Source of the DNA: JAYZDK01 sp964604165
GTDB lineage: Bacteria > Myxococcota_A > UBA796 > CAJQPC01
Direction of reading: 5' to 3'
Length of the DNA stretch: 64,000 nucleotides
NCBI GenBank assembly: GCA_964604165.1
Contig: CAZRYF010000013.1
Location: forward strand, 1-64,000
Shown here: positions 45,401 to 54,576 of the stretch, piece by piece
Layout of the letters: each line of letters opens with the position of its first letter
How positions within the stretch are numbered: the stretch's first letter is position 1
The notes under the pieces: generated by a model
The model's input: the letters and a program-made list of their open reading frames with translations, nothing else
What the model was told of the DNA's origin: nothing
The model's database searches: none
Program-made: the position numbers and the translations under genes

Positions 45401-48191
45401 TGGGGATGTGGACGGGGCGGACTCCAACGTGACCGGGGCCAGTACCTGGTACACCGACAACGACGGCGACACCTATGGGTCGAACACAAGCGCACAGGTC
45501 GCCTGCACCCAACCATCCAACACCCTCTCCACGGGCGGCGATTGCGACGACGCCAGTGCCGCCGTGAACCCGGCGGCCACGGAGGTTTGTGACGGGGTGG
45601 ACAACGACTGCGACGGCACCACCGACGGTGCCTCGGCCAGCGATGTCGGCACCTGGTACACGGATGGAGATGGGGATGGCTTTGGAGCGGGAACCGGCAC
45701 CACTACCTGCAACGCTCCCAGCGGCACTGTGGCGATCTCCGGGGACTGCGACGATGCGACCGCGGCCACCCACCCGGACGCCGTAGAGACCTGTGACTCC
45801 GTGGACAACGACTGTGACGGGACGGTCGACGAGGCCGACGCCTCCGACGCCAGCACCTGGTACGCCGATACCGATGGGGACAGCTACGGCGACGCGAACA
45901 GCTTGACGGTTGCCTGCACCCAGCCCTCGGGGACCGCCACCAACTCGACCGACTGCGTGGACACGGACGCCACCGTGCGCCCGGGGGGCACCGAGGTCTG
46001 CGATGGCCAGGACAACGACTGCAGCGGCGCCCCCCTCTCCACCGAGTATGACGACGACTCGGACGGGCACGTGGAGTGTTCCGTGGACGCCGGGGGCTGG
46101 GACGGCAGCTTCACCACCGGGTTCACCTCCATGGGGGGCAACGACTGTGACGACAGCGAGAGCACGGTCTACCCCTCGGCCGCGGAGCTCTGTGACGGTC
46201 AGGACAACAACTGCGACGGAACCACTCCCTCCAACGAGGTGGATTCAGATGGGGACGGCTACGTGTCCTGCACCCTGGATGCAGGCGGCTGGGATGGGGG
46301 CCTCACCTCAGGGCACACCAGCATGCAGGGAGGGGACTGCAACGATGGCCAGTCGGCGCAGAACCCAGGCGCCACCGAGGTCTGTGATGCCATTGACAAC
46401 GACTGCGATGGGGTGGTGGATGGCACCAACGCCGTAGACGCCAGCACCTGGTACACGGACAGCGATGGGGATGGCTACGGTGACACCACGAGCGGCGTGG
46501 TGAGCTGCAACACCTTTACCTCCCTCATCACTACAGGCGGTGACTGTGATGACACGAATTCCGCCATTCGTCCTGGGGCCAGTGAGGTCTGCGACGGGGT
46601 GGACAACGACTGCAACGGCACGGTGGATGGCACGGATGTGGTGGATGGCACCACCTACTACGCAGACCTGGACAGCGACGGCTATGGCGACCCCAGCACT
46701 TTTCAAGAAGGCTGCACGAACCCCCAGGGTTTTGTGACCGACAACACGGACTGTGACGACACGGCCACGTTGATCAATCCGGGCGCCACGGAGATCTGCG
46801 GTGACTACAAGGACAACGACTGCGACAACACCTCCAACACCTGCGGCTTGTACGGCACCCTCTCCGCCTCGACGCGAACAGCCCTGCTCAAGGGGGAGGG
46901 CGCCCAAGAGTACGCCGGGGCCGCCGTCTCTTCCGCGGGGGACATGAACGGGGACGGCAACGCCGACCTGCTCATCGGAGCCTATCGAAACAGCGACAAC
47001 GGCCAGTACGCGGGGGCGGCCTACGTGGTGTACGGTGCGCCCAGCGGCGAGGTGGATCTCGCCAACGCACCGATTGAGGTCTATGGAGAGTCTGCCTACA
47101 GCAAGCTTGGGTACGCCGTGAGCGCGGCGGGGGATGTGAACTACGACGGGTATGCTGACTTGTTGTTGGGGGCGAATGAAGACAGCGGCAGCTACTCCAC
47201 CGCCGGGGCTGCCTACCTGATGCTCGGCCCCATCAGTGGGTCGACCGGGGCTGCCACGGGGACCAAGCTCTCGGGTGTTGCTGCCAGCAACGAGGCGGGA
47301 ACCAGCGTGGTGGGTGGCGGCGACGTAAACAACGACAATTACTCGGATGTGATTGTGGGAGCCCACGGGAATTCCAACAACCGGGGCCAAGTCTATCTCT
47401 GGTATGGACCCATCTCCAACAGCGCTTCTTTGGATGCAGGAGACGTGGTGATTTCCGGTGTGACCGCCAACGACCACGTGGGCTACGACATGGCGCTTGC
47501 CGGGGATACCAACGGGGATGGCTACTCAGATTTCATCGTCGGAGCCTATGGGGACGACGACGGCGGGAGCGGGGCAGGGGCGGCCTACCTCTTCCAGGGG
47601 CCTCTTTCGTCGGGTTCGATTCTGGTCAGTACAGCGGACGTAAAATATGTCGGAGAAGCCGCCGGCGATCATGCAGGCTGGTCTGTGGCCGGGGTGAACG
47701 ACGTCAACGGGGATGGCAACGAGGATGTGGTGGTGGGGTCCTACGGGTATGACGACTCCGGCAATTCGTCGGCGGGCGCGGCCTACCTCATGAATTCCAA
47801 CGGCCAGTCTGGAAGCGTAGATTTATCTGTGGCCGACGCCAGGTTCATCGGGGAAGGCAACAACCACCGCGCTGGCTACACAGTGGCCGGAATGGGGGAC
47901 ATGGAGGGGGACGGATGGGCAGACATCCTGGTGGCTTCTCCCTGGGCCGACAACAAGGCGGGCCGCGTCTACCTCATCTACGGCAACGTGTCGGGTAGCA
48001 TGTCGCTGTCTCAGGCAGATGCGCAATTTCAGGGGGAAACAAGCAAGGACTACCTCGGCCGCGCCATGGGCGGTGTGGGCGACACCAACGGCGACGGTTT
48101 CTACGACTTCGTGCTCGGGGCCCGCGGGGAAGACACCAACGGCAGCGACTCAGGATCTGCCTACTTCTTTCTGGGGCAGTCCCGGCTGTAG
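42447..48191 (+). CDS. giant MopE-type Ca-binding repeat lipoprotein with FG-GAP propeller
   Basis: 1914 residues. An ATG at 42447 (alternative 42471) starts a lipoprotein signal with lipobox CLVSGC. Two Ig-like domains (about 30-240) follow. Then come 19 tandem modules (about 245-1468), most of the form DCDDxDxxxxPxAxExCDG followed by xDNDCDGxxDE and a WYxDxDGDxYG hairpin, as in the metal-binding MopE family. Seven FG-GAP blades (GDMNGDGNADLLIGA and similar; about 1470-1910) complete an integrin-alpha-like beta-propeller. Modules 6, 10, 15 and 16 carry a variant insert ending in GF/GHxSM(G/Q)G. The acidic loops suggest heavy Ca binding and a cell-surface adhesion or armour role. No secretion partner is adjacent. 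Confidence 0.9.
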   Translation: MLAPYHLAMWKCFLRSVGASALVCLVSGCSGDNKVGLINNPPEVTFTSPSEMEIFLLTEPILLMAQVEDPETPNDRLDLSWGFSPEGSVTGDKEIGEEEVSMFLPDGLEAGTYTVGLLAVDPTGARDSDSVSFTVKENEAPVVTILDPVEGGEFAEGEAIEVVLNISDPDQRNIHELELGWGGVATGNPDAPTNPNSDGSVSFYLQGLGVGQYVLSVEVTDSLGAVDSESSVFDVVDGDRDRDGFNGADLGGDDCDDRDENIHPDADEVCDGVDNNCNGVVDEDTAVDAPTWYADLDIDTYGDPLSIARACVQPAGYVVDNTDCNDSDANANPGANEYCDGHDDDCDGVVDEDDALDVVPWFQDADFDSYGDLNVYVLACTAPAGHVSDSTDCDDTDALTSPGANEYCDGVDNNCDGSTDEATALDATIWYMDADADGYGGTSSTVVSCSAPSGYMADANDCDDSNAAIYPAATEICDSVDNDCDGAVDEPDAVDATQFYADTDGDSYGDLYNPANACSLPSGYAANSLDCDDSDATVHPGGVEVPYDGLDNDCVDGDACDLDGDGHDASICGGGDCDDADPSLNPSVAEICDGEDNDCDGLVQPEEEDHDSDGFVECTIVATGWVGVVTSGFPSMGGEDCDDTDGTVFPGTSERCDGIDNDCDGVTDESDAVDVSTWYDDEDGDTYGNINTAVDACSAPSGMVLDGTDCDDEEGTVFPGATEVPYDGIDNDCLNGDECDVDGDGFDASDGLCGGTDCDDTDATIFGGGVEVCDGIDNDCDGLADESDATDAVDWYDDDDGDGFGNPDTAMRECNAPSGMIADGTDCDDEDPLVHPSAAEICNGVDDNCDGSVSSAEGDDDADGYVECTLVSTGWAGSFTFGFSSMGGGDCDDTNTAVHPGAAEVCDGLDNDCNGAVDGSGAQGTASWYADSDGDGYGNPNNVTNTCSQPTGFVTVLNGDDCNDVNAAVNPAASEVCDGYDNDCDGDVDGADSNVTGASTWYTDNDGDTYGSNTSAQVACTQPSNTLSTGGDCDDASAAVNPAATEVCDGVDNDCDGTTDGASASDVGTWYTDGDGDGFGAGTGTTTCNAPSGTVAISGDCDDATAATHPDAVETCDSVDNDCDGTVDEADASDASTWYADTDGDSYGDANSLTVACTQPSGTATNSTDCVDTDATVRPGGTEVCDGQDNDCSGAPLSTEYDDDSDGHVECSVDAGGWDGSFTTGFTSMGGNDCDDSESTVYPSAAELCDGQDNNCDGTTPSNEVDSDGDGYVSCTLDAGGWDGGLTSGHTSMQGGDCNDGQSAQNPGATEVCDAIDNDCDGVVDGTNAVDASTWYTDSDGDGYGDTTSGVVSCNTFTSLITTGGDCDDTNSAIRPGASEVCDGVDNDCNGTVDGTDVVDGTTYYADLDSDGYGDPSTFQEGCTNPQGFVTDNTDCDDTATLINPGATEICGDYKDNDCDNTSNTCGLYGTLSASTRTALLKGEGAQEYAGAAVSSAGDMNGDGNADLLIGAYRNSDNGQYAGAAYVVYGAPSGEVDLANAPIEVYGESAYSKLGYAVSAAGDVNYDGYADLLLGANEDSGSYSTAGAAYLMLGPISGSTGAATGTKLSGVAASNEAGTSVVGGGDVNNDNYSDVIVGAHGNSNNRGQVYLWYGPISNSASLDAGDVVISGVTANDHVGYDMALAGDTNGDGYSDFIVGAYGDDDGGSGAGAAYLFQGPLSSGSILVSTADVKYVGEAAGDHAGWSVAGVNDVNGDGNEDVVVGSYGYDDSGNSSAGAAYLMNSNGQSGSVDLSVADARFIGEGNNHRAGYTVAGMGDMEGDGWADILVASPWADNKAGRVYLIYGNVSGSMSLSQADAQFQGETSKDYLGRAMGGVGDTNGDGFYDFVLGARGEDTNGSDSGSAYFFLGQSRL

Positions 48192-48194
48192 GGC

Positions 48195-48806
48195 CTACTG
48201 GCGAAGCTGGTAGGAAACCGAGCGGCTGAAGAGCACGGTGGGAGTGGCTTGCCCGTCCGCGAGGCGGGACATGCGGATCACCAGGTCTCCTGCAGTGGAG
48301 GACACTGGAACCAGCATTTTGACAAAGGCCAGGGTGGGGCCGGCCTGCGCCAGGGAGTCTGCGCTCACCCAGGAGCGACTGGCGGCCACCACGACGCCTC
48401 CCTGGAGGGCTTCTCCCACCAGCCAGAAGTCACCGCCGCTGAAGTCCGCCGGGGAGCGGGCCACGAGCACGGGAAGCTCGATCACCACCGCATCGCGCTC
48501 GGCAAAGACCACGGTGGCCTCGTAGTTGTCCCCCAGAGGGGCCTTTCCGGCCAGGCTGTAGGGAAGCCTTGGCGCAACTTTGGGGGCCTTGGGTCGGAGC
48601 TCGAAGTCCGCGAACTCCTCTTCCTCGTCATAGGCGGAGAAGTCGTCGGCGGAGGCGCCCTTCGTGGCTGCGATCCGCGCCGCGTTCTTCTCCCCTTCCA
48701 CGAGAAAGTCGAATTCCTCCTCGTAATCGGAGTTTTCGGCGTCCTGCGCGAACCCGGACCCTGGGGCCACGAACGCGGTCAGGATGAGCACTGCGGGCCA
48801 TCGCAT
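48195..48806 (-). CDS. secreted hypothetical protein
   Basis: 203 residues from the ATG at 48806, spaced eight bases from GGAG. The N-terminus MRWPAVLILTAFVAPGSGFA is a classical signal peptide with likely cleavage after FAQ. An acidic stretch (DYEEEFDF, EEEEFADFEL) precedes a beta-rich domain of about 120 residues with no Cys and no motif I recognise. It is convergent with the giant repeat protein gene with a three-base gap, and divergent from the exporter genes. Confidence 0.65.
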   Translation of the reverse strand: MRWPAVLILTAFVAPGSGFAQDAENSDYEEEFDFLVEGEKNAARIAATKGASADDFSAYDEEEEFADFELRPKAPKVAPRLPYSLAGKAPLGDNYEATVVFAERDAVVIELPVLVARSPADFSGGDFWLVGEALQGGVVVAASRSWVSADSLAQAGPTLAFVKMLVPVSSTAGDLVIRMSRLADGQATPTVLFSRSVSYQLRQ

Positions 48807-48879
48807 GAGCATCTCTCCAGAACACAAGAGTAGAGGCGGCGGACTTTAGCCGTCAATCTCTCAACTTCCAAGGGCACAT

Positions 48880-50253
48880 TTGCAACGAATTGTATTCCCT
48901 GCCTCCTGGTGCACAATAGGGGCCTTCAACCGAGGGCCACAGACACTGGCGAATCCCTACCTGAATGTGTGGAGGGCGCAGCAGCGCCAGCGACGGGCAC
49001 TGGAGCCTGTATGGACCCGTCTCGCCTTCCTGCTTCCCCTTGCGGCCCTGGCTGTGGCGGGGGCGCTGGTGGAGCCAGTTCTGTTTGCGGTGGACACCTG
49101 GGAAGCGGCCAGTGGCCTCTACCTACGCCTTGGGTGGCTCTGTTGTGCAGCCATGTCCCTTCGAACCTATTCGATTCTCGTGAGAAGCCCTGAGCGGGCA
49201 GTTTTGGATGCTCACCCGGTGGAGCCTCGGCTCTTGCTGAAGTACCTGGCGGTGCGAAGCGGCTGGGAAGGACTGCCATTTCTGGCTGGCTGCGTGGTGT
49301 TGACCTGGCCTGTGTGGGCGGCGGGGCACCCGGGCCTTGCCCGGGCGGGGGCACTCACCATCGCGACCGGTTGGGCGGCGGGGCTTTTTCTGGGCTTTCC
49401 GGTGCACCTTGGGAGTGTCTGGGTCGCCGAGAGCCCTCGTCTGGCCGGACTGCTGGAGGCGATTCGGGGAGACAATCCGCGCCTGCAGGCGGCTTTGATC
49501 TACGCGCCAGGTGCGGTCCTGGCCCTGGGAGGGACCGTGACCTGGTTGGGGGCCCAGGGAGCGGCAGGCTGGGTACTGGGCGGGGCTGGGGGAGCTCTTC
49601 TGCTGGTCCCTGTGGCGTCCTTTGTTCTGGCCTGGGGCGTGACGCCGCTCCTGGCGCAAAAGTGGTACCTGCGCACCTCCTTGCTTCTGGCCGAGATCGA
49701 TGCCCGGTACGCGGGGCTGGAAGACAGGGAGGAGGCGCGCTGGGTGTACCTGCAGTGGATGTTGCGGTGGATGCCGGTCGGAGCTCGGCCCACCATTTTG
49801 AGGGAGCTTCGTCAGGGCTGGCGGGACCACAGGGGATGGATCACCGGGACTTGGGCCCTGGGGGGACTGGCAGCGCTCGGGGCTCTGGGAGAGCAGGGAA
49901 CAGCGGATCGGGCCCTGGTCATGGCCAGTGCCGGTGCGGTGCTTGCGGGTGCGGTGGGGCTTCGATTGGAGATGGGCAACCCGGACTGGCTGGAGAGCTG
50001 GCTGGATGTGCCCCGTCGCAGGGTGCTCCTGGCCCGGGGTTGGGTCTTAGCCTGCTGGCTTCAGGCCCTGGTTTGGCCGCCTGTTCTGGCATTGGGGCTT
50101 GCGCAGGGCTGGGGGGTGGCCTGGACTGTGGGGACGGCTCTGGAGGCCCTGGTGGTTGTGCTGGCGGCCCTGGGCGCTGTATGTGGTACCACCGGGTGGG
50201 TGTCCTATGCACCCCTGGCCCTTGTGGTCTGGGCAGGGATTGTCAGCGGATGA
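48880..50253 (+). CDS. polytopic membrane protein, likely ABC exporter permease partner
   Basis: 457 residues with about nine or ten hydrophobic helices (for example FLLPLAALAVAGALV, LPFLAGCVVLTWPVW, VLALGGTVTWLGAQ, AVGLRLEMGNPDW region). No enzyme motif. Its stop overlaps the start of an ABC ATPase gene (ATGA), so it is probably the membrane part of that transporter, though it lacks similarity I can name. The TTG start has AAGGG upstream; a GTG at 48967 is possible if the first 29 residues are not translated. Confidence 0.65.
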   Translation: MQRIVFPASWCTIGAFNRGPQTLANPYLNVWRAQQRQRRALEPVWTRLAFLLPLAALAVAGALVEPVLFAVDTWEAASGLYLRLGWLCCAAMSLRTYSILVRSPERAVLDAHPVEPRLLLKYLAVRSGWEGLPFLAGCVVLTWPVWAAGHPGLARAGALTIATGWAAGLFLGFPVHLGSVWVAESPRLAGLLEAIRGDNPRLQAALIYAPGAVLALGGTVTWLGAQGAAGWVLGGAGGALLLVPVASFVLAWGVTPLLAQKWYLRTSLLLAEIDARYAGLEDREEARWVYLQWMLRWMPVGARPTILRELRQGWRDHRGWITGTWALGGLAALGALGEQGTADRALVMASAGAVLAGAVGLRLEMGNPDWLESWLDVPRRRVLLARGWVLACWLQALVWPPVLALGLAQGWGVAWTVGTALEALVVVLAALGAVCGTTGWVSYAPLALVVWAGIVSG

Positions 50254-50963
50254 GCGCAATTGAGATCAACGGTCTGAAGAAGCGCTATGGCGGGGTGGAG
50301 GCTCTGCGGGGGGTGGACCTAAGGGTGGAGCCAGGGGAGCTTGTGGGACTGATTGGCCCCAACGGCGCTGGAAAGACCACGACGTTGCGGGTACTGACGG
50401 GGCAGCTTTTGCCGACCTCTGGAACGGTGCGCGTGGCAGGTGTGGACGTGGTGGAGAACCCGGGGGAGGCCCGAAAGATGCTGGGCGTTGTCCCGGAAGA
50501 ACCCGCGCTATTTGCCTATCTAAGCTGTCGGGAGTTTCTGGAGTTTGTGGTGCAGGTTCGGGGGGTTGGCGATGTGGACCGGGCTGTGGAGGAGTCCGGT
50601 CTCGGGGCCGATGCGGACCGCCTGATTCGGGAGTATTCCCAGGGCATGCGTCGCAAGGCTGCCCTGGCCGCCGCCCTTGTAGCCGGGCCTCCGGTGCTTG
50701 TACTGGACGAGGCCCTCAATGGGTTGGACCCGCCTTCTGCAGCCCGGGTCAAGGAGACCCTGCGGGAACGGTGTGATGGAGGGGCGACGGTGTTGCTGTC
50801 GACCCACGTGTTGGAGACCGTGGAGCGAGTGGCGGATCGTGTGGTCATGCTGGCGGAGGGGCGGGTGGTGGCCGACCTCGGTGCGGCCGAATTTGCGGGC
50901 CGGGACCTGGAGCAGCTGTTCTTGGAGCACGTCTCCTCTCTGGGCAACTACAGGTCACAGTGA
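50250..50963 (+). CDS. ABC transporter ATP-binding protein
   Basis: 237-residue nucleotide-binding subunit of the CcmA/NatA type. Walker A is LIGPNGAGKTTTL, the signature is YSQGMRRKAAL (in place of LSGGQ), and Walker B with catalytic Glu is VLVLDEALNGLDPPS; the switch His is in STHVLET. It should energise an exporter with the preceding membrane protein as permease. Overlapping ATGA/GTGA junctions on both sides place it in one operon with the permease-like gene and the SGNH-like gene. Confidence 0.92.
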   Translation: MSAIEINGLKKRYGGVEALRGVDLRVEPGELVGLIGPNGAGKTTTLRVLTGQLLPTSGTVRVAGVDVVENPGEARKMLGVVPEEPALFAYLSCREFLEFVVQVRGVGDVDRAVEESGLGADADRLIREYSQGMRRKAALAAALVAGPPVLVLDEALNGLDPPSAARVKETLRERCDGGATVLLSTHVLETVERVADRVVMLAEGRVVADLGAAEFAGRDLEQLFLEHVSSLGNYRSQ

Positions 50964-52132
50964 ACTCTCGCCGCTGGAACCGCGCATGGAGTCGCCTTCG
51001 GCGGTGGGGTCGGCGCTGTGCTCTCGGGGTAGCCAGCTTTGGATTGGTGCTGCTTTTTCTGGAGGGCACGGTGCGGCTGGTCTGGTCGCAACCGTCCCGC
51101 CTGGAGGCGGCGCTGTCCTCGGGCGCCACGCAGATCACCGCCCATCCGACCCGCATCTGGGGCATGGCGCAGGGGGTGGTGGCCACGCGGGATGTGGTGG
51201 CTGCCATCGGTTCCAACGGGCTGCGCGTGGTGGAGGAGACCGGAGCGCCTCTTCGGGCACTGACGCTGGGCGACTCCAGCATCTTCGGACATGGAGTTGC
51301 TGATGCAGACACCCTTCACATGCGCTTGCGGGAGTCCCTTGGGAAACGCGGAGTGTTGGTGGATGTCTTTTGCGGTGGAATCGCAGGGTACAGCTCGGAG
51401 CAGACCCGGGTTCTCCTGGAAGAGGAAGGCTGGAACCTGCGCCCGGATCTGCTCATTCTGGGGCAGCTCTGGAGTGACAACAGCTACGAGCGTTTTGTAG
51501 ATCGAGAGTGGATGGACCTTCTCGCGGGACCCGGTGGCGTCTGGGCGGGCCCCTTGAGAGTCAGTCGCGCCCTCCAGTGGCTGCACCAGCGGGTCAACCC
51601 ACCGCCCCCCACGGACGCAAGCGACATTCCCCGGGTGGGGTGGGTGAAGAAGCCGTATGAGACCGGCCGCCGGCGCGTGCCCCTGGCGGACTATGCTGCG
51701 AACCTGGATGCCATTCTCCTGCAAGCGGCCGCCCGGAACGTGGGCGTGATCGCCCTGCAGCCCGCAAACCGGGAGCGGCTGGGGAGGCCGTGGGGTTGGG
51801 GGTGGGATCCCTACTTCGACGCCATGGAGCGGGTGGCCCGCCGCAGGGGGGTCCCGGTGGTGGACGCGGTGGAGACCCTGGCCGGCCTGTCGGTCGATGC
51901 GGCTTTCTTGGACCGAATGCACCCGACGGGAGAGGCCAATGGGCGCTATGCGGAGGCCTTGGCCGAGGCGCTGGTGGTCGCCGGCTGGCCGGAGAATCGC
52001 GGGGTGCCGGATGCCGGCCCTGCGCCCTTTGCCGTGCCCCTGGTGGACCCCTTTGCAGGGCAGAGGCCCCTGGTGAACGACCCGTCGGCCCCCCAGGGGG
52101 ATGGCCCTCAGGAGCTACAACAAGGACAGTAG
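50960..52132 (+). CDS. membrane-anchored SGNH/GDSL-hydrolase-like protein
   Basis: 390 residues. One N-terminal membrane helix (GVASFGLVLLFLEGTVRLV) anchors a periplasmic domain. SGNH blocks: I, TLGDSSIFGHGV (nucleophile Ser, about 105); II, GGIAGYSSEQ; III, LILGQLWSDN (variant of GxND); V, DRMHPTGEANGRYAEAL (Asp-His pair, about 317). It may remove acyl groups from an exported glycan or lipid. It is the third gene of the ABC exporter operon (GTGA overlap), and its 3' end overlaps the convergent flagellin gene by 18 bases. A Pro-rich tail ends in Gln-rich residues. Confidence 0.75.
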   Translation: MNSRRWNRAWSRLRRWGRRCALGVASFGLVLLFLEGTVRLVWSQPSRLEAALSSGATQITAHPTRIWGMAQGVVATRDVVAAIGSNGLRVVEETGAPLRALTLGDSSIFGHGVADADTLHMRLRESLGKRGVLVDVFCGGIAGYSSEQTRVLLEEEGWNLRPDLLILGQLWSDNSYERFVDREWMDLLAGPGGVWAGPLRVSRALQWLHQRVNPPPPTDASDIPRVGWVKKPYETGRRRVPLADYAANLDAILLQAAARNVGVIALQPANRERLGRPWGWGWDPYFDAMERVARRRGVPVVDAVETLAGLSVDAAFLDRMHPTGEANGRYAEALAEALVVAGWPENRGVPDAGPAPFAVPLVDPFAGQRPLVNDPSAPQGDGPQELQQGQ

Positions 52133-52936
52133 GTAGTTCGGCTGCTGGATTTGCTGTGCCAGCACGGCGATGGCCGCCTGCTGCATGGTGAGCAGCTTGG
52201 AGTGCTCGGCGGTCTCCCTGGCGAAGTCCGCATCCCTGACGTTCGACCGGGACGTGATCAGGTTTTCCGAGTAGCTGGACAGGTAGTCCACGGCGGACTC
52301 AAACCGATTGGTCGTGGCGCCGTATTTTGCACGGTGAGCATTGACCGAGTCGAGGGCCGTGTCGACCGTGGTGATCGCGGCGGCCGCCGTGGTGGTGGTG
52401 GCGATGCTCAGGCTGTTCACGCCGAGGGTGGAGCTCTGCAGGTCCCCGAGGGTGATCGAGATCCGATCGTTGGAAGTACCGTCCAACCCGACCTGAACTG
52501 ACAAGGTGGTGGTGGTCCCGTTTGTAAGCTTGATGTCGTTGAACTCGGTGTTGGCTGCCACGCGCCCCACCTCGGTGATCAGCTCATTCATCTCACTGGT
52601 GAGGTTGGTCCGGTCCGCGCTGGAAATGGTAGACGAGGAAGCCTGCACGGCGATCTCCCGTACCCGCTTGAGCAGGTCGGAGACCGACTGGCTTGCATCG
52701 TCTGCCACGTTGACCACGCTGATGCCGTCATTTGTGTTTCGAGTGGCTTGACCGGCCGACTGAATCAACGCGTCGAGGTTCTCGGAGATGGCGAATCCAG
52801 CAGGATCGTCCCCGGCGCGGTTGATTCGGTAGCCCGATGAGAGCCTCTCGGCCCGAACCGCCCTTGCGCGGTCGAGTCGCCCGATGTCCGCCAGAGTCCC
52901 GGCGGTGTGAAAGTTCGAACGTATACTGATTCCCAT
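52115..52936 (-). CDS. fliC: flagellin
   Basis: 273-residue flagellar filament protein. The conserved N-terminal helix region includes ERLSSGYRINRAGDDPAGFA and GISVVNVADDA; the C-terminal helix includes ENLITSRSNVRDADFARETA and ends in IQQPNYLLSLL. The variable middle is very short (about 50 residues), so the filament surface domain is minimal. The ATG at 52936 (MGISIRSNFHTAGTL) has GGAGGG upstream; an earlier ATG adds an implausible leader. No other flagellar gene is near, but a CapD/WbpM-type enzyme 1.6 kb away could supply a sugar for glycosylation. Confidence 0.93.
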   Translation of the reverse strand: MGISIRSNFHTAGTLADIGRLDRARAVRAERLSSGYRINRAGDDPAGFAISENLDALIQSAGQATRNTNDGISVVNVADDASQSVSDLLKRVREIAVQASSSTISSADRTNLTSEMNELITEVGRVAANTEFNDIKLTNGTTTTLSVQVGLDGTSNDRISITLGDLQSSTLGVNSLSIATTTTAAAAITTVDTALDSVNAHRAKYGATTNRFESAVDYLSSYSENLITSRSNVRDADFARETAEHSKLLTMQQAAIAVLAQQIQQPNYLLSLL

Positions 52937-53133
52937 GCTGCCCTCCGCTTGAGGGCCAGGCACGACCAAAAAGGGGAGGATCCCCGATTTAGCGATCTGC
53001 GCGCACGGGCAAGCCCGGTTGCTCAGAGATGTAGAAACGCGCCCAGCGTTGAATCCACCTTAGCATGAAGCCGCGCCCACGGCGGATTCGCATGCGTTGT
53101 TAATCCGGGGGAAACCAGGATTGAAAGGGCGAA

Positions 53134-54336
53134 TCAGAGGTAGTTCAGGCCCCTTGGGGTTCTCTCAACGGTCAGGGGATCAAACCTGGGGTCCGGTTCT
53201 TCAGGATCCCACTCACGAAGCTCCACCGGCGAATCGGCCGGGACGCGCTTGAGCAGATTCTGCCGGGCCATGTTGTCGGCGTTGAGTGCCTCCGCCGCCA
53301 GGCGGCAGCTTTCTGCAAAGGGGGTTCCCTGATACCGCTGTTCTACGGCATAGATGGTTGGAATTACGGACGGATCTCCCAGGTGGGCCAGCTTTCTGAC
53401 CACCAGCAAGAGCTCGTCCTTCTTCAAGGATCGGTTGGACTCAATGAGCTTTGCAAGGCTGGGAACAGAAGACTCATCCGCCAGGGCCACGGCAAGTTTC
53501 AAGGTGGCGGTCTGCCCCACCGGGTGGCGCTCTGCCACGACCCTCTCTTGCAAAAGGGGCAGCAGGCCCGGGTGGGCGTAATGGGCCAGGGCGCCCAGGG
53601 CGGCGGTTCGGACGTACCCTTCCGGATCCTTGCGCACGACCTCTTGGAGCAACGGGATGATCTGCGTGGCGGGCAGGCCAGGGCCCCCGAGTCCTTCAGC
53701 GCAGCGAACACGCACCTTGGAGTCCCTGGCTTTCAGCAGGGCCATGTGGGCCTGGTGCAGCCGTGGAGGGGCGAAGTACTCGGCAGCGTCGAGGGCCGCG
53801 ACACGGGGGGGCAGGGGCAATTGGTCGTCCGAGGCAATGAACACCATGGCGTCGGATAGTTGGCCTGCATCCAGTAGACGGGTGGCCACAAGGAGCTCCG
53901 TAAGCAGCGCCGGGTCCATGGGGCGATACCGGGCCAGGAGTTCCGGGAGCTCGTTCACCACTTGGGCTGGGTCCTTCTCGACGAGCACCGCCAGCGCTCT
54001 CCGTCGACCCAGGGGAGGAGCCTTGTCCCGGACCAGGACCTCTCGCACCTGGTCCAGGGCCCCTGGGCTGCCCAGGGTCGCGAGGGCGTCCACTGCCGCA
54101 ACACAGACCGCCACCACCGGGTCCATTCCGCACCGGGCCCCCAGTCGCACCGTGGCCGATTGGACGCCGCGGTCACCTAGTACGGTGGCTGCCTGGGCTC
54201 TGCGCTCGGGGTCCTTGTCGTTCTCCAGGGCCGCCCGCACAGCGTCGTCGGTCATCTTGTCAATGCGCTTGGCGTGGGCCGCGCTGCTGCACGTCAGGGC
54301 TGCTGCGAAAGAAAGAAGAGTGAAGAATAGACGCAT
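53134..54336 (-). CDS. secreted HEAT-repeat-like protein
   Basis: 400 residues from the ATG at 54336, which yields a signal peptide ending in SSAAHA. The rest is helical with repeated Ala/Leu/Asp patterns typical of HEAT/PBS-lyase repeats (RAQAATVLGDRGVQSA, VRTAALGALAHYAHPG, VRVRCAEGLGGPGLPA and others, roughly eight units). Such proteins are protein-interaction scaffolds; no catalytic motif is present. It stands alone between the flagellin and the sugar-nucleotide dehydratase, and its partner is unknown. The C-terminus is acidic and Pro-rich. Confidence 0.7.
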   Translation of the reverse strand: MRLFFTLLSFAAALTCSSAAHAKRIDKMTDDAVRAALENDKDPERRAQAATVLGDRGVQSATVRLGARCGMDPVVAVCVAAVDALATLGSPGALDQVREVLVRDKAPPLGRRRALAVLVEKDPAQVVNELPELLARYRPMDPALLTELLVATRLLDAGQLSDAMVFIASDDQLPLPPRVAALDAAEYFAPPRLHQAHMALLKARDSKVRVRCAEGLGGPGLPATQIIPLLQEVVRKDPEGYVRTAALGALAHYAHPGLLPLLQERVVAERHPVGQTATLKLAVALADESSVPSLAKLIESNRSLKKDELLLVVRKLAHLGDPSVIPTIYAVEQRYQGTPFAESCRLAAEALNADNMARQNLLKRVPADSPVELREWDPEEPDPRFDPLTVERTPRGLNYL

Positions 54337-54576
54337 GAAATTGCCTAACCCAGATTCTCCGCCCTCACCTGCTGCCTTCGGCCAAAGCCTGTGAGCAGGG
54401 AGAGCCGTGAAGACTCGCGTATTGACCACCCTCATGGCTTCGAGATAAGTTCAACGACCTCGCGCGACACTTGGAGAGGCTCGATCCGCGTTGGGAAACA
54501 GGTGGATTTCCTGACACAAGGCCAAATCCTCTTGGACGTCAATTGGTGCCGGTAGTTTAGACAACCCTCCCTTCCA

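Noticed and set aside
44403..46070. 555-codon minus-strand open frame rich in Val and Ile
   Set aside because: Antisense of the Asp/Cys repeat region; its Val/Ile richness simply mirrors the GAC/GAT codons of the repeats.
43200..46850. Regular repeats of about 200 bp that could look like a CRISPR array or satellite
   Set aside because: The repeats are in frame, encode a conserved Cys/Asp module and differ in the third codon position; no short identical repeats with unique spacers exist.
52937..53133. Sigma-28 or sigma-54 promoter for the flagellin gene
   Set aside because: I looked for TAAA-N15-GCCGATAA and for GG-N10-GC with proper context and found no convincing match.
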